From: a virus
IMG/VR virus record: IMGVR_UViG_3300023174_000731
Coordinates: 1-20,996 of that record
DNA length: 20,996 nt
Strand: one strand, 5' to 3'
Part shown: one piece after another, positions 19,970 to 20,996 of the stretch
Layout: each line of letters opens with the position of its first letter
Position numbering within the stretch: position 1 is the first letter of the stretch
Program-made: the position numbers and the translations under genes
The notes under the pieces: generated by a model
What the model was told of the DNA's origin: nothing
Seen by the model: only the letters and a program-made list of their open reading frames with translations
The model's database searches: none

Positions 19970-20125
19970 ATGACAGAAAAGCAATTAATATATTTGACCA
20001 TTGAAGAATTTTATTACAAAGGTCGCACCGATGAGCAAATAGCAAAAATACTGCATTTGCCATTGGATTATGTAAAGCAGCAATTGGAAGCAATTAATTT
20101 CCATTACCTAACTCGTGGAGTGTAA
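19970..20125 (+). CDS. Mini helix-turn-helix protein B, 51 residues
   Basis: ATG at 19970 with GGAG at 19961-19964, stop TAA 20123-20125. The core LTIEEFYYKGRTDEQIAKIL, then HLPLDYVKQQLEAI, gives helix, turn with G-R-T-D-E-Q-I-A-x-x-L, then a recognition-type helix: an HTH_23-like layout. It parallels the 47-residue protein at 19568. DNA binding is inferred from pattern only. Confidence 0.55.
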   Translation: MTEKQLIYLTIEEFYYKGRTDEQIAKILHLPLDYVKQQLEAINFHYLTRGV

Positions 20126-20126
20126 T

Positions 20127-20414
20127 ATGTTTGGTGGTAAAATCAAAACGAAGAGCAGGACAATGGTACCAGGCAGTCACCGCATGGAATCTTATCAGGA
20201 TACATGGTTGGATGGTGTGGATATTGAGTATGATGGTGAAATTACTGCTGAGGTTGAGCAGGCCATCATCAAAGCGTATAGGAGCGCCGGAAAACTTGGT
20301 GAAAACCAGAGCGGTTATGGTGCCTTACGATGGGCGAATGCTGACACCATTGTTGGTGTTGATAAGAATAGGCGCCAATTGATTTTGGCTTGTTCCGTCA
20401 ATTTGTGTGATTGA
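20127..20414 (+). CDS. Small protein, unknown
   Basis: 95 residues from the ATG at 20127 (GGAG at 20117-20120, 6-base spacing); a GTG at 20115 in frame lies before the ribosome-binding site. It contains DTWLDGVDIEYDGEITAEVE, AIIKAYRSAGKLGENQSGYG and RRQLILACSVNLCD. A globular alpha/beta look; no family recognised. A strong hairpin follows its stop. Confidence 0.6.
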   Translation: MFGGKIKTKSRTMVPGSHRMESYQDTWLDGVDIEYDGEITAEVEQAIIKAYRSAGKLGENQSGYGALRWANADTIVGVDKNRRQLILACSVNLCD

Positions 20415-20416
20415 CG

Positions 20417-20443
20417 AATAGTTGACCATTTTGGTCGACTATT
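20417..20443 (+). terminator. Hairpin terminator candidate
   Basis: AATAGTTGACC (20417-20427) pairs with GGTCGACTATT (20433-20443): 11 bp with one G-U pair and a 5-base loop, 2 bases after the upstream stop. The U-run behind it is poor, so termination may be inefficient or factor-assisted. It separates one unit from the promoter at 20455. Confidence 0.55.
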
Positions 20444-20454
20444 ATACAGGTCAT

Positions 20455-20483
20455 TTGCCATTTTGATAAGTGTCCTGTATAAT
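20455..20483 (+). promoter_or_regulatory. Promoter with conserved TATAATGGTTG block
   Basis: TTGCCA (20455-20460), 17-base spacer, perfect TATAAT (20478-20483), then GGTTGTATTATTT, nearly identical to the sequence after the promoter at 18740. The leader contains GGAG at 20497-20500 for the ATG at 20507. Confidence 0.78.
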
Positions 20484-20506
20484 GGTTGTATTATTTGGAG
20501 TAAAGT

Positions 20507-20725
20507 ATGAAAAACAAAAAAACTAAAGTTTGGATCGTTACCGGCCACAATGGTGAGGGTAAGGATCAATACAATCCAACCATTCTTGGTTTATATGCTG
20601 AAGAGCATACTGCAAGGTACCGTATTGAGGACTTGCAAGAAGAAGGTGCACCATATGAATGTATCCATGCAACCTGTGTGGAAACAGAATCGTGGGGTGT
20701 TGATTTAGAATTATTGATAAGGTGA
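20507..20725 (+). CDS. Small beta-alpha-beta protein (VWIVTGH type)
   Basis: 72 residues, GGAG 6 bases upstream. Strand KVWIVTGHNGEG, then NPTILGLYAEEHTARYRIEDLQEEG (helix) and ECIHATCVETESWGVDLELL (strands). The plan matches the products at 19782 and 20730, suggesting small paralogues or a shared fold. It has its own promoter. Function unknown. Confidence 0.62.
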   Translation: MKNKKTKVWIVTGHNGEGKDQYNPTILGLYAEEHTARYRIEDLQEEGAPYECIHATCVETESWGVDLELLIR

Positions 20726-20729
20726 TTAT

Positions 20730-20852
20730 ATGACTTTTTATGTGTGTGATGGTTTACTTTTTGATAGTTATCAGCGTGCTGTTGATTATGCCAATGACCA
20801 GTTCCGCAAGTTTGATATTGCTTTGAATATTGAACAGGTGGTCAAAGTATGA
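20730..20852 (+). CDS. Micro-protein of the same beta-alpha-beta plan, 40 residues
   Basis: ATG at 20730 with AAGG at 20719-20722; stop TGA 20850-20852. It reads TFYVCDGLLFDSYQRAVDYA, then NDQFRKFDIALNIEQVVKV: strand, helix after F-D-S-Y-x-x-A, strand. It is a shortened version of the neighbours' layout. Function unknown. Confidence 0.5.
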   Translation: MTFYVCDGLLFDSYQRAVDYANDQFRKFDIALNIEQVVKV

Positions 20853-20932
20853 TGTTGGCTATTAATATCTGTATTTTGTTGTATATGGTAGCATCAGCAT
20901 TATTAATTTATTTTGTGATTAAGGAGTTTTGA
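20849..20932 (+). CDS. 27-residue membrane peptide
   Basis: ATGA overlap with the previous gene; stop TGA 20930-20932. It reads MMLAINICILLYMVASALLI, then YFVIKEF, one span with a charged end. Its 3' end contains the AAGGAG of the next gene. It is the counterpart of the 25-residue peptide at 19708. Confidence 0.42.
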   Translation: MMLAINICILLYMVASALLIYFVIKEF

Positions 20933-20934
20933 AT

Positions 20935-20996
20935 ATGCCTAATTGGTGTAATAATACGATTGAGTTATCCCATGAGGATCCAGCAATGATTGAGCG
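20935..20996 (+). CDS. Api92/YubB-like ferredoxin-fold protein, partial
   Basis: Cut by the window end; 20 complete codons are visible. AAGGAG at 20921-20926 is 8 bases before the ATG. The start MPNWCNNTIELSHEDPAMIE matches the typical opening of Api92-like/YubB (DUF1281) proteins of phages and plasmids, which begin MPNWC-NT. The role of the family is unclear. Confidence 0.6.
   Translation, partial: MPNWCNNTIELSHEDPAMIE

Overview
This window is a tightly packed stretch of an AT-rich virus genome, and every supported gene lies on the + strand. The T4-type primase (gp61-like), class Ia ribonucleotide reductase NrdA/NrdB, T4-type RNase H, GroES-like co-chaperonin and a DUF6433-type protein together point to a tailed phage of the T4 superfamily. 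The host is probably a Gram-negative bacterium: there is a lipoprotein signal, several Sec-type signal peptides and near-consensus sigma-70 promoters. The aquatic look of the gene set (HEXXH-VWA protein, 2OG-oxygenase-like protein, MazG-like protein) is an inference, and no host can be named from this window. I found no tRNA, rRNA, CRISPR array or insertion sequence.

Layout. (1) 1-2848: lysis/envelope block with a lipoprotein, a GH19 endolysin without a signal peptide, and a run of small membrane or exported proteins including a holin candidate. (2) 2875-7665: DNA primase, nrdA, nrdB, a zinc-ribbon protein, a GIY-YIG (SegE-like) nuclease and an unknown protein. (3) 7704-9534, behind a near-perfect sigma-70 promoter at 7643: RNase H, DUF6433, a nucleotidyltransferase-like protein and a small basic protein. 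(4) 9687-10728, behind a second such promoter: small proteins ending with an AbrB-like protein. (5) 10805-14239, behind a third promoter: a 703-residue HEXXH + von Willebrand A protein, small unknowns, a MazG-like protein and a TTG-started GroES-like co-chaperonin. (6) 14290-17658: a 2OG-Fe(II)-oxygenase-like protein, a class I methyltransferase, a chain of overlapping micro-genes and a DUF2452 protein. (7) 17659-20996: a different style of sequence. It begins with a visibly GC-richer, ATG-free non-coding tract carrying 44-bp spaced repeats. Promoter-led small units follow: a basic protein and a possible relative of it, a structured non-coding stretch, a GP88-family Cys-cluster protein, mini-HTH proteins, 25-27-residue membrane peptides, small beta-alpha-beta proteins, and the start of an Api92/YubB-like gene cut by the window end.

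Working together, blocks 2, 3 and 5 supply dNTPs (NrdAB, perhaps MazG-like clean-up), prime and process lagging strands (primase, RNase H) and assist protein folding (GroES-like), while block 1 ends infection. Most neighbouring genes overlap as ATGA or TAATG or are separated by a few bases, so translation is probably coupled. The most interesting unexplained parts are the HEXXH-VWA protein, the non-coding tracts at 17659-17989 and 18547-18797, a family of near-identical promoters, and the micro-gene module near the right end. Several genes shorter than 60 codons were read directly from the sequence.
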